Both the position numbers and the translations under genes were made by a program. From positions 1,860,001-1,924,000 of the forward strand of contig NZ_CP109178.1 in NCBI RefSeq assembly GCF_036248255.1: a stretch of DNA of 64,000 bases, given 5' to 3'. The notes below the pieces were generated by a model. It saw only the letters and a list, made by a program, of their open reading frames with translations. It searched no databases and was not told the DNA's origin. Numbering within the stretch: the stretch's first letter is position 1; the number at the start of each line of letters is the position of its first letter. This document shows positions 47,482 to 58,654 of the stretch, in pieces. The stretch is from Streptomyces sp. NBC_01717 (GTDB lineage Bacteria; Actinomycetota; Actinomycetes; Streptomycetales; Streptomycetaceae).

Positions 47482-48630
47482 TCACCCGTCAGTATGGAAG
47501 ATCTTTCCGTGCGGGCGGTCCCGGTGGTGGGTGGGTGGCCGGTGGATCGCGATGAGGGCGGCGTCGTCACCGAGGCGCCCGCCGGCGTGAGCGAGGAGGT
47601 CATGCCGGATGTGCTGCAGGAGTGCCTTGGGGTTGCACTCGGCCCACTGGGCCGCTCTTTCCGCGAACGGATAGAACGCACCGGCCTGGTCACGGGCCTC
47701 GATGACGCCGTCGGTGTACAGGATGAGGGTGTCTCCGACCTCGAAGGTGAACACGTCAAGGGTGTGGGCCTGCCGCGTCAGACCGAGCCCCAGCGGAGGC
47801 GCGGGGTGCAGGCTCGGGACGGTGACGGAGTCGCCGGGGCTGAGCAGCAGAGGCGGGGGGTGCCCGCAGGTGGTCATCCGGGTGACGTGGTCGCCGTCGG
47901 GGATCTCCAGCAGCAGGGCGGTGACGAAGCGTTCTCCGACCTCACCCTCCGGCTCGGAGAATTCTGCCTGGTAGCGGTCCACACTCCGATCCAGGGCGTC
48001 GGCCAGTGCGGGCAGGGACGTGTGCTGGTGGGCGGCCTCACGGAAGGCGCCGAGAAGCAGTGCGGCCTCTCCGATGGCGGCCAGGCCCTTGCCCCGTACG
48101 TCCCCGATCATCACTCGGGTACCACCTTCGGTGCGGGTCGCCGCGTACAGGTCACCGCCGATCTCTGCCTCGTCCTCGGCTGCCAGGTACAGGCAGGCCG
48201 TCCGCAACGGACCGATCCGGTCCGGGATGGGCCACAGCAGCACATGCTGTGCGGCCTCGGCCACCGACCGCACCTGGTCCAGCGTCCTTTCGCGCCCCTC
48301 GCGCACCACGCAGAAGAACACGATCAAAGATGAGAGCACCGCCAGCGCGACGACCTGCACCACCGTGTTGCGGGAGAAGAGCAAGCCGACGTGCCAGCCG
48401 ATGTACGCCTGGGCCGCCACGGCGAGGAGTCCGATCGCGCCGGTCAGCCGGGGACCGGCGAACGAGGCGGTGATCGCCGGTGCGATGACCAGCAGCGGAC
48501 CGAGATGTACGTCGGCCGGGACCAGGATGTCCACGACCGTGATCACCACGATGAGGGCGATCGGGATGACCAGCAACGCATGGCTCGACTGCCATGGCCG
48601 CCAGCCGGCGAAGGGCTGCCCGCCTCCCAT
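47482..48630 (-). CDS. Membrane-anchored PP2C (SpoIIE-type) protein phosphatase
   Basis: The 382-residue protein has four TM segments in the first ~135 residues (VIPIALIVVITVVDILV, LGPLLVIAPAITASFAG, GAIGLLAVAAQAYIGWH, VVQVVALAVLSSLIVFF). A linker helix and a PP2C/SpoIIE domain follow (about 165-375: EIGGDLYAATRTEGG, MIGDVRGKGLAAI, LYTDGVIEARD, LGDDAALIAI). It has no PAS, GAF or kinase-like domain, unlike its two neighbours, so it probably senses through the membrane region. ATG 48630 is used; GTG 48639 is possible. Confidence 0.85.
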   Translation of the reverse strand: MGGGQPFAGWRPWQSSHALLVIPIALIVVITVVDILVPADVHLGPLLVIAPAITASFAGPRLTGAIGLLAVAAQAYIGWHVGLLFSRNTVVQVVALAVLSSLIVFFCVVREGRERTLDQVRSVAEAAQHVLLWPIPDRIGPLRTACLYLAAEDEAEIGGDLYAATRTEGGTRVMIGDVRGKGLAAIGEAALLLGAFREAAHQHTSLPALADALDRSVDRYQAEFSEPEGEVGERFVTALLLEIPDGDHVTRMTTCGHPPPLLLSPGDSVTVPSLHPAPPLGLGLTRQAHTLDVFTFEVGDTLILYTDGVIEARDQAGAFYPFAERAAQWAECNPKALLQHIRHDLLAHAGGRLGDDAALIAIHRPPTHHRDRPHGKIFHTDG

Positions 48631-48881
48631 AACTTCCACAGTGCACCGTCCGAGGGAGGCTGACGAGCCGGGCCGGGCACACCATGAAGACATGGCCGGG
48701 CCGGGCAGCCGCCTCGCGGCGGTCGTCGAGCACGTGTATACGCGCTCTCCGACACCGCAGCGAGGTGCTGTCGCTGCCGTTGTGCGCCCGTCAGGGATCA
48801 CGACGGCACGGTCCTGGGCCTCCGCCGCCTAGAGCCCGATCCTCCGGGGCGACCGCACGGCCGCGCCCCTGGCCCCGCAAC

Positions 48882-51335
48882 TCAGTGCGGAAGGGACAGC
48901 TCGGCCCAGATGATCTTGCCGCGTGCGGCGTAGCGGGTGCCCCAGTGGTCGGTGAGCTGGGCGACGAGGAACAGGCCGCGACCGCCCTCGTCGTCGCTCT
49001 GGGCCCGGCGCAGATGCGGGGCCGTGCTGTTACCGTCGGACACTTCGCAGATGAGGTTCTGATCGTGGATCAGGCGCAGCCGGAGGGGCGGCTTTCCGTA
49101 GCGGATGGCGTTGGTGACCAGCTCGCTGACCACGAGTTCGGCGACGTACGTCAGGTCCTGCAGCCCCCACAGGTCCAGCTGCCGGGTGGCCGCGGCCCGC
49201 GCGTCCACCACAATGGCGGGATCCAACGGCAGATCCCAGGTAGCCACGCGGTCCGGGCCCAGTGCGCGGGTGCGGGCGACCAGCAGCGCGACGTCGTCCG
49301 GCGGCCGGAACGGCAGCAGCGCCGTGGTCAGCTGGTCGCAGACGTCCTCGAGCACGGGCTCCGGTCGGGACAGGATGCGGCGCAGCGAGTCCAGTCCGAT
49401 GTCGATGTCCTGGTCCCGGGCCAGGATCAGCCCGTTGGTGTACAGGACGAGCAGGCTGCCCTCGGCAAGGTCCAGTTCGGTCGTCTCGAACGGCAGTCCC
49501 CCCAGACCCAGCGGAGGCCCGGCCGGCACCTCCGGGAAAGTGACGCCGCAGGGGCCGGCCACAGCGGGCGGATAGTGGCCGGCACTGGCGAGCGTGCAGC
49601 GCCGCTCGGCGGGGTCGTACACCGCGTACAGACAGGTTGCCCCGATCGCGGGCCCGTCGGCGTGGGGCTCGTCGCGGCCGCCACCACCTTCCTCCTCGGT
49701 GAGGCGGCCCACCAGGTCGTCGAGATGGGTGAGCAGTTCGTCGGGCGGCAGGTCCAGGTCGGCCAAGGTGTGTACTGCGGCGCGCAGTCGCCCCATGGTG
49801 GCGGAGGCCTGTACTCCGTGTCCGGGCACATCCCCCACCACCAGAGCGACCCGGGCCCCGGACAACGGGATCACATCGAACCAGTCCCCGCCCAGGTCGG
49901 TGTCCGAGCCCGCGGGCTGGTAGCGGCCGGCGACCTCCACCGCGTTGAGCACCGGGAGGCGTTGCGGGAGCAGGCTGCGCTGCAGGGCCAGGGCGGTGTT
50001 GTGTTCGCGCGTGTAGCGGCGGGCGTTGTCCATGGAGAGAGCGGCCCGGGAGGCCAGTTCGGCGGCCAGGGTGACGTCGTCGTCGTCGAAGGGCTCGGGA
50101 TCCCGCCACCGGTAGAACGTGGCCACGCCCATCAGGACGTTCCGCGCGGTCAGGGGTACGGCGATGAGCGAGTGGACCCCGGTGGCCCGGATGATCGCAG
50201 CCCGCTTGGGATCCTCGTCCAGCCAGGGCGCCGTGAGGTCCAGGTGGGCGATGAACTTCGCCTCGAGATCGGCTACGCACAGGGCCTGGGGCGAGGCCGG
50301 ATCGAAGCGGCTCAGTTCGCCCACGGTCAACACCTTCGGTGGCCGCATCGACTCGAATACGGTCTCGTGGGCCGCCCGACGCAATGTGAGGCCCTGGTCG
50401 GCCGGGCCGGGCGTGGGCGTGTCGCCCCGGAGCACCGAGTCCAGCAGATCCACCGTCACGCTGTCCGCCAGTCGGTGGAGCGCCACCTCCGCCAGTTCCT
50501 TTGCGGTTCGCCCCACATCCAGGGTGGTGCCGATACGTATGCTCGCCTCGTTGATCAGCTGCATCCGCTCCCTGGCCCGGTGGGCATCGGTGATGTCGAC
50601 GACCGCGTGGCACAGCCCGAGCACCGTTCCCTCGGAGTCCTGGAGCCGGAAGATCCCGGTGGACCAGACGTGCTCACGGCTGGGATCGGCCGGAGTGAGG
50701 CCGCGCTGGATGAAGTCGAGCACCGGTTCGCCGGTGGTCAGGACGCGTTTCATCGTCGCCTCGACCTCGGCGACGTTCAGGTCGGGCAGCGCCTCGCTGA
50801 TCCGTTTGCCCAGCCGCTCCCCGATCGGCACCCCGGTCATCCGCTCCAGTGCCCGGTTGCGCCGGGTACAGCGCAGATCGGTGTCGGAGACCAGCAGGCC
50901 GACCGGCGACTGGTTGAACAGGCCGGACAGTACCGCGAGGTCCTCCTCCCACCGCCGCGTCTCGGCCTCCTCGGCGGCCAGCAGCAGCCAGAACCGCGCC
51001 TCGTCCGGGCCCACCCACGGGTGGGCCCGCAGGACCACGGCCAGGTCTCGCCCATCCTTGCAGCGCAGAGTGGCACCGACCTGCCGCCCCTGTGCCGCCT
51101 CGTGGCCCAGGTCGGCGGCCGCCGTGAGGACTGCTGCGCGCCCGGCAGCGGCGAGCAGGGACACGGCAGGCCGCCCAAGAACCTCGGCGGCACCGTGGCC
51201 CAGCAGCTGCTCTGCACCCGCACTCCACCCGACGAGCACCCCGCGGGCGTCCGTCACCGCTGCAGCCGCCCGAGTCGCAGCGAACGGGCTGCCGGACGGA
51301 CTGCCGACCTCGGTGTGGTGTGTGTCCGGTGCCAT
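48882..51335 (-). CDS. PAS-PAS-GAF-PP2C-HATPase multidomain regulator (SpoIIE-type)
   Basis: The 817-residue protein carries PAS-like domains (about 20-125 and 135-255), GAF (about 265-440), PP2C (about 455-665: GGDWFDVIPL, VVGDVPGHG, YTNGLILARD, PPDDVALLVA) and a C-terminal histidine-kinase-like ATPase of the RsbW/anti-sigma type (about 690-815: VSELVTNAIRYG, GGRGLFLVAQL). It thus joins phosphatase and kinase-like anti-sigma functions in one chain. One PP2C motif reads YTNG where YTDG is usual, so a metal-coordinating aspartate may be replaced. ATG 51335 follows AAGGACGGGG. Confidence 0.88.
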   Translation of the reverse strand: MAPDTHHTEVGSPSGSPFAATRAAAAVTDARGVLVGWSAGAEQLLGHGAAEVLGRPAVSLLAAAGRAAVLTAAADLGHEAAQGRQVGATLRCKDGRDLAVVLRAHPWVGPDEARFWLLLAAEEAETRRWEEDLAVLSGLFNQSPVGLLVSDTDLRCTRRNRALERMTGVPIGERLGKRISEALPDLNVAEVEATMKRVLTTGEPVLDFIQRGLTPADPSREHVWSTGIFRLQDSEGTVLGLCHAVVDITDAHRARERMQLINEASIRIGTTLDVGRTAKELAEVALHRLADSVTVDLLDSVLRGDTPTPGPADQGLTLRRAAHETVFESMRPPKVLTVGELSRFDPASPQALCVADLEAKFIAHLDLTAPWLDEDPKRAAIIRATGVHSLIAVPLTARNVLMGVATFYRWRDPEPFDDDDVTLAAELASRAALSMDNARRYTREHNTALALQRSLLPQRLPVLNAVEVAGRYQPAGSDTDLGGDWFDVIPLSGARVALVVGDVPGHGVQASATMGRLRAAVHTLADLDLPPDELLTHLDDLVGRLTEEEGGGGRDEPHADGPAIGATCLYAVYDPAERRCTLASAGHYPPAVAGPCGVTFPEVPAGPPLGLGGLPFETTELDLAEGSLLVLYTNGLILARDQDIDIGLDSLRRILSRPEPVLEDVCDQLTTALLPFRPPDDVALLVARTRALGPDRVATWDLPLDPAIVVDARAAATRQLDLWGLQDLTYVAELVVSELVTNAIRYGKPPLRLRLIHDQNLICEVSDGNSTAPHLRRAQSDDEGGRGLFLVAQLTDHWGTRYAARGKIIWAELSLPH

Positions 51336-51405
51336 GCACCCCGTCCTTGCCGTGTCGTCCTCAGAGGCCTTTCCAAGAAGTCCTGCCGCGCGAATTCACT
51401 CCCGA

Positions 51406-52242
51406 TTATCGTCCGCCGTGTCCGACGGGGCCTTCCCTGGTCACCGGCCCGGCCGGCACCGATCCGGTGGAGACGGTGAAGAGACCTCCACCGGGGTCGC
51501 TGATGACGGACTCGGCCCCGCCGCCCGGGGACGGAGCCTGGGGAGTGGCGGTTCCTCCTGCCGCGTGTGCGGCGGCGACGACCGGTTCCACGTCGTCGAC
51601 CCGGAAGTGCACGTGCCAGCGCGGCCGCACGCGGGGGTCGGGAGATTCCCCGACGCCGCCTCCGCGCACGGTGGCCACGGTGTTCTTGGCCTGCCGCACG
51701 GTGACGATGTCGTTCTCGTACGCGTAGGCGACCTCGCAGCCGCCGGGCTCGCCGGAGGCCCAGTCGAAGATCTGTGCGTAGAAGATGGCGGCGTCGAACG
51801 CGTCCCGAGTGCGTAGCTCGAGAAAAGCCGGCCTGTTGCCGTGCTCGTCCGACCAGCGAAGGGCCCGGCCTTCCCAGAAGCCGAAGACGGCCCCGTCACG
51901 GTCGGCTGCCACCGCGCCCCGGCCCAGGCCGAATCGCACCGGGCCGACGGCGATGGTGCCGCCGCGCTCACGCACCCGGGCAGCGGTGACGTCCGCGTCC
52001 GCCACGGCGAAGTACGGGGTCCACGACCCGGCCACCGGCCGGCCGGGCGCCACCTCACCCAGCCCGGCCACCGGCTGCCCGTGGGAGGAGGCCACCGAGA
52101 AGCCCGTTCCCAGGTCGCCCGGCCGGAACTCCCATCCCAGAACGGCCGAGTAGAAGTCCTGCGTGGCTCGCAGGTTGTGGGTCATGAGGTTGACCCAGCA
52201 CGGTGTTCCGCACACCGGCGTGACGTGCCCTGTGGGCGTCAT
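51406..52242 (-). CDS. Two-domain VOC (glyoxalase-like) protein
   Basis: The 278-residue protein has two VOC modules (about 10-125 and 135-265) with CWVNLMTHNLRATQDFYSAV at the start and FLELRTRDAFDAAIFYAQIF opening the second. It is of the same general type as the protein at 46531 but clearly diverged. ATG 52242 has GAGGAGA upstream. It lies downstream of small stress-type genes and next to the large PP2C regulator on the same strand. Confidence 0.82.
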   Translation of the reverse strand: MTPTGHVTPVCGTPCWVNLMTHNLRATQDFYSAVLGWEFRPGDLGTGFSVASSHGQPVAGLGEVAPGRPVAGSWTPYFAVADADVTAARVRERGGTIAVGPVRFGLGRGAVAADRDGAVFGFWEGRALRWSDEHGNRPAFLELRTRDAFDAAIFYAQIFDWASGEPGGCEVAYAYENDIVTVRQAKNTVATVRGGGVGESPDPRVRPRWHVHFRVDDVEPVVAAAHAAGGTATPQAPSPGGGAESVISDPGGGLFTVSTGSVPAGPVTREGPVGHGGR

Positions 52243-52276
52243 CAGCGTTGTCTCCTCGCCCCCGCACGATGTGCTG

Positions 52277-52603
52277 TCAGCGGCCGAGCGCCTCGCGCAA
52301 CTCCTGTTTGTTCATCGTCGAGCGGCCCTCGACGTGCTTCTTCTTCGCCTCTTCGTAGAGCTGGTCCTTCGTGGGCCCCTGCGCTCCGCGATGGGACCGC
52401 TCACCGCCACGCTGTGAGGCGGATTTCGGATCGCGCAGGGAAGTCCTGCTCGCCGTTTTCGCCTCTCCTGAGCGGGCCCGCTCCTTGTTGACGGTGCGTG
52501 CGGCGAGTTCCTTCGCACGCTCCTCGGAAGCGCCACGTTTCTCGGCGCTCTCCTTGATGTGCTCGTACTGCCGCTCCCGCTTCCGACTCGATCCTGCCGG
52601 CAT
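52277..52603 (-). CDS. Plasmid-stabilisation-like basic protein with Rho-N/SAP-like C-terminus
   Basis: The 108-residue lysine/arginine/glutamate-rich protein (SSRKRERQYEHIKESAEKRG) ends in KDQLYEEAKKKHVEGRSTMN and KQELREAL, similar to a Rho N-terminal or SAP-type nucleic-acid-binding motif. Such proteins are widely labelled plasmid stabilisation protein in streptomycetes, although the role is untested. AAGGAA lies 7 nt before ATG 52603. Confidence 0.65.
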   Translation of the reverse strand: MPAGSSRKRERQYEHIKESAEKRGASEERAKELAARTVNKERARSGEAKTASRTSLRDPKSASQRGGERSHRGAQGPTKDQLYEEAKKKHVEGRSTMNKQELREALGR

Positions 52604-52853
52604 CACATCGTTCCTTTCCTGCATCCGGCCCTGCGCGTGGCAGCCCTGGTGGCGATTCCCTCGCGCCGTGCGACGTCCCCCACGGGGCCGCCGCACGCAC
52701 TCCACCCATACGCCCACCACACCCCGTACGCCACCCGGGACGGCGCCGGACTCCTGTCGCCGATCCGTCGCCGCTCCCGGCATGTTCACGCACTGACAGG
52801 TACCGAATGCCGCACGACCTCCGAGCTCCGCAAGCACATTCCGCCGTGCGCGT

Positions 52854-53261
52854 TCACACGCGGGGGTGGTAGCCGAGCGCCCGGACGATCTGCCCGGCGT
52901 TCCCGTACCGCTCGTCCGCGGGCAGGTCTCGTACGGCTTCGAGCAGCGGGTCCGGCACATGCTCCTCGGACAGGGTCCGCAGGAGTGATGTGCGGTCGGC
53001 GGGGAAGTCGCTGCGGTTCAGATGCCGTGCCAGGTCGGACCTGAGCCGTCCGGCCTCGGCCTCGGCACGCGCCCGGTCCCTTACTGCACCGGGCGGCGGA
53101 ACGGGACCGCCGACGTCCACCGTCACATCGTCGTCGGCCGCCGGCTCGGGGTCGTACGACTCCACCGTGTGGGTGGGGTGTCCGGACCTCAGATAGTCCT
53201 TGAGCGCGTGCTTTCTCTCGTCGTCCACCCACGGACTGACCTGGCTGCTTCCTCGCTCCAT
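52854..53261 (-). CDS. DUF2795 domain protein
   Basis: The 135-residue protein has a charged, disordered N-terminal half. Its C-terminal DUF2795 module (about 85-132) has the pattern SDFPADRTSLLRTLSEEHVP followed by LPADERYGNAGQIVRALG. DUF2795 proteins are small, stress-associated and of unknown function. AGGAGG lies upstream of ATG 53261. It shares strand and region with the plasmid-stabilisation-like gene and the PP2C regulators. Confidence 0.75.
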   Translation of the reverse strand: MERGSSQVSPWVDDERKHALKDYLRSGHPTHTVESYDPEPAADDDVTVDVGGPVPPPGAVRDRARAEAEAGRLRSDLARHLNRSDFPADRTSLLRTLSEEHVPDPLLEAVRDLPADERYGNAGQIVRALGYHPRV

Positions 53262-53511
53262 GGTCAAGCACCTCCTAGGCCTCCGTCGCTGACACGGGCG
53301 CGACCTCGCTCAGCCTTGGATCTCATTGTGCTCTGGCTGTCCGTCGATGGCGATCTTGCGATCTTGTGGTCTCGCTGCGAGCCCGTCCGGCTGCGAACAT
53401 CGCAGCCGCGACCGTCATCCCGCCCGGCCTCGACCGCCGAAGCGAGTGCACCGGGCTCCGGCGGGCCGATCCCGAGGGGCAACGGTACGGATGCCGACCG
53501 AAACTGGTTCC

Positions 53512-53823
53512 ATGAACCCGTACGAGGGACTGGCAACGGTGAAGCGGGCGGACGACTCGACAGTCCGCGTGTGGGCCGAAGTCTCGCTCGACGAGAACCC
53601 CGACGACACCACCGGGCTGTCCAGCGACACGCCTCGATGGACAGCCCGTCTGACGGCCCCCGGCGGCGAAGCACTGCTGCTCCGGGGCTGTGTGACCCTG
53701 ATCCTCGACTCCGGTGCCCGCTGGCCGGCCGAGGTGACCCACTCGCACCTGTCGTCCGGACCTCACTCCCCGAACTGGACCGAGGCCAAGGGCGCAGGCC
53801 CGGCCGTGAGCCGGACGACGTGA
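53512..53823 (+). CDS. Small unknown protein (possibly DUF4873-like)
   Basis: The protein of about 103 residues begins MNPYEGLATVKRADDSTVRV. It contains WTARLTAPGGEALLLRGCVT and reads as a single beta-rich domain. The opening YEG and W-x-x-x-L stretch recall DUF4873-type domains, but I am not sure. An ATG at 53491 with GAGGGG upstream is an alternative start. Confidence 0.5.
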   Translation: MNPYEGLATVKRADDSTVRVWAEVSLDENPDDTTGLSSDTPRWTARLTAPGGEALLLRGCVTLILDSGARWPAEVTHSHLSSGPHSPNWTEAKGAGPAVSRTT

Positions 53824-54027
53824 ACGCCTGGTGCCCCTGCATCGCACGGAGCGCACCGGCGATCTCTTTCCCGCGCCCGCTGCGCGAGGCAGCGCCTCCG
53901 GCCGGCCGGACCCGGGCGACTTCTCGGCCCGACCCGTCGATCACCCCTCCGGCTGGACCGTCGGCGACTTCTCGGCCACCCGCAGCAGCAGCTTGCCCGT
54001 GGCACCGAGCACAGCGAGGAGAGCGGC

Positions 54028-56695
<2,668 letters not shown>

Positions 56696-56727
56696 CCTTC
56701 GGGCCACCCGAGCCTGCGGTACTCGTT

Positions 56728-56761
56728 CCGCCCCGGCCGCGCTTCCGTGCGGCCGGGGCGG
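56728..56761 (+). terminator. Strong hairpin terminator after icd
   Basis: CCGCCCCGGCCGC (56728-56740) pairs perfectly with GCGGCCGGGGCGG (56749-56761) around an 8-nt loop, 33 nt after the icd stop. Confidence 0.75.
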
Positions 56762-56983
56762 TCCCGTATCCGGGCACACCGCCGGCTCGGATCTGCTGGG
56801 GACGCCGTCCGTCGGCGTGCTCGCGTGCGAGCCGGCCCCGGTACGTGTCCCGGCCGACTGCCGTCGACGGAACAGCCCTTAGGCTGAGGATGACGCTTTT
56901 CATACCCGTGACCTGCACGTATGAAGAGGCCTGTGCATGCCTGACAGCTCTGTCGCCCACCGCCGACCGACCCGGAGTAGCAC

Positions 56984-57697
56984 GTGTCCGCACCCTTGAC
57001 CGTCGCCGTCGCCCAGCCCGTCTGTCTCCATCTCGATGTCGCAGCGAACGCCACCGCCCATGCGGCGGCGGTCGCTGAAGCCCGGGCTCGGCTGGTCGTC
57101 TTCCCGGAGCTGTCGCTGACCGGCTACGACCTCGCCGCCCCGGCCGTCTCCCCCGACGACGCCCGCCTCGGGCCGATCGTCTCCGCATGCCGTGCCACCG
57201 GGGCGACGGCGCTGGCCGGGGCCCCGGTGCGCGACGCCGACGGACGTGAGCACATCGCCACGCTCGCCGTCACGGGAGAGGGCGCGCGTGTCGTCTACCG
57301 GAAGATGTGGCTGCACGGCGAGGAGTTCGACCGCTTCGGCCCGGGCGAGAAGCCGGAGGTCCTGGTTGTCGACGGGGTGCGGCTGGGGCTTGCGATCTGT
57401 TACGACGCGGCTGTCCCCGACCATGCCGCCGACACCGCCGCTCTGGGCATCGACGCGTATGTGGCGAGCACTCTCTACGGTGCGGGCCCCGAATCGGCCA
57501 CCCGGCGCGACGGGCACATGAGCGAGCGGGCCGCCGCCCACGACGTGTGGGTGGTGCTGTCCACCTCGGCGGGGGCCAGCGGAAACTATCCGCAGACGTC
57601 GGGCGGCTCCGGAATCTGGGCTCCTGGCGGTGCCGTGGTCGTCCAGGCCGGACCGGAGCCCGGTGCCATGGTGTCGGCGTCCCTCGGCGGGTCCTGA
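56984..57697 (+). CDS. Carbon-nitrogen hydrolase (nitrilase superfamily)
   Basis: The 237-residue protein has the catalytic triad of the nitrilase fold: E42 ([12 protein letters not shown]), K107 ([12 protein letters not shown]) and C139 ([10 protein letters not shown]). Members hydrolyse amides, nitriles or carbamoyl groups, and the substrate is unknown. It starts at GTG 56984. Its 3' end overlaps the convergent GNAT gene by 112 nt, so both C-termini are encoded by opposite strands of the same DNA. Confidence 0.82.
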   Translation: MSAPLTVAVAQPVCLHLDVAANATAHAAAVAEARARLVVFPELSLTGYDLAAPAVSPDDARLGPIVSACRATGATALAGAPVRDADGREHIATLAVTGEGARVVYRKMWLHGEEFDRFGPGEKPEVLVVDGVRLGLAICYDAAVPDHAADTAALGIDAYVASTLYGAGPESATRRDGHMSERAAAHDVWVVLSTSAGASGNYPQTSGGSGIWAPGGAVVVQAGPEPGAMVSASLGGS

Positions 57698-58257
57698 CGC
57701 ACCATCTCGGCCGTGATCGCCCACCGCTCGTGATCGCGCCACGCGCCGTCGATGAAGAGGAAGTCCGGGGAGAAGCCTTCGAGGCGGAAGCCGGCCCGGC
57801 GCACCAGGGCGATCGAGCCCGCGTTGGCGGGCTGGATGTTCGCTTCCAGGCGGTGCAGGCCCAGCGGGCCGAAGGCGTACCGCATCACCAGGTCGAGCCC
57901 CTCGCTCATCAGGCCGCGCCCGGCCGCGTGGGCGAACGCTCCGTATCCCAGCGCGCCGCAGCGGAAGGCGCCGCCGACGATGTTGTTGATGTTGATGAAT
58001 CCCGCGATGGGGCCGCTCGCGGTCCCGTTCCCGTCGTCGACCGCACGTTCGCAGACGAGGAAGCCCGCCTTCGTGGCGTCCTCCGTCAGCCGGCCCGAGT
58101 ACGCGGCGTACGCACGCGCGTCGTCGGGCGGGAACAGCCACGGATGGTGCATGCCGTGGCTCTCCTTGGCGCGATCCGTGAACTCTTCGGCGTCCGCGGG
58201 AGTGAAGGGGCGGATCGCGGTGCGCGCGCCCTCGGCCAGGTAGGCGTTCTCAGACAT
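57586..58257 (-). CDS. GNAT-family N-acetyltransferase (RimJ/RimL-like)
   Basis: The 223-residue protein has the RimJ/RimL layout: TAIRPFTPADAEEFTDRAKE at the start, FININNIVGGAFRCGALGYG, the acetyl-CoA loop region AAGRGLMSEGLDLVMRYAFG, then HRLEANIQPANAGSIALVRR with AGFRLEG. The last ~35 residues ([20 protein letters not shown]) are low-complexity and antisense to the nitrilase gene, beyond the normal end of the fold. That tail probably reflects read-through after loss of an earlier stop. Confidence 0.85.
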   Translation of the reverse strand: MSENAYLAEGARTAIRPFTPADAEEFTDRAKESHGMHHPWLFPPDDARAYAAYSGRLTEDATKAGFLVCERAVDDGNGTASGPIAGFININNIVGGAFRCGALGYGAFAHAAGRGLMSEGLDLVMRYAFGPLGLHRLEANIQPANAGSIALVRRAGFRLEGFSPDFLFIDGAWRDHERWAITAEMVRQDPPRDADTMAPGSGPAWTTTAPPGAQIPEPPDVCG

Positions 58258-58286
58258 CCGGACAGCGTAGGCAACCGCCGTCGGCC

Positions 58287-58526
58287 TCACTTCGCGCGGC
58301 GTCGGAAGAGATAGCCGCCGCACACCAACCCGGCGACGAACATCGCCAGCAGCACCGCCGCGAGCGGCATCGTCACCAGGGGGATCAGCAGCCGGATCGT
58401 GACTTCATCAGTGTTCTCGACGATGAAGACGAGCGACAGGATCGCGATGACGAGGACAACGATGCGGGAAGGCGAGAACGCTCCCACGGCGCCCTTGCCG
58501 CCGCTCGACACGTCCTTCGGGCTCAT
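58287..58526 (-). CDS. LapA/DUF1049-like small membrane protein
   Basis: The 79-residue protein has two hydrophobic helices (IVVLVIAILSLVFIVENTDE and PLAAVLLAMFVAGLVCGGYL) with the VENTDEVTIRLLIP connection typical of LapA (lipopolysaccharide assembly A/DUF1049) proteins. It ends in a basic RRRAK. The precise role in actinobacteria is not established. ATG 58526 follows AGAAGGGG. Confidence 0.75.
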   Translation of the reverse strand: MSPKDVSSGGKGAVGAFSPSRIVVLVIAILSLVFIVENTDEVTIRLLIPLVTMPLAAVLLAMFVAGLVCGGYLFRRRAK

Positions 58527-58654
58527 GGTCCGGCCCCTTCTCTGGTCCTGATACGTCACCGCCCCCGGTACCAGGATGTCTCCATCCGGCGCCCAGGGGG
58601 CGGTGGTGAGCGGCCGTACGGGTGACGGTCCGGCCCGCGTCGGTCTGCCCGGTT

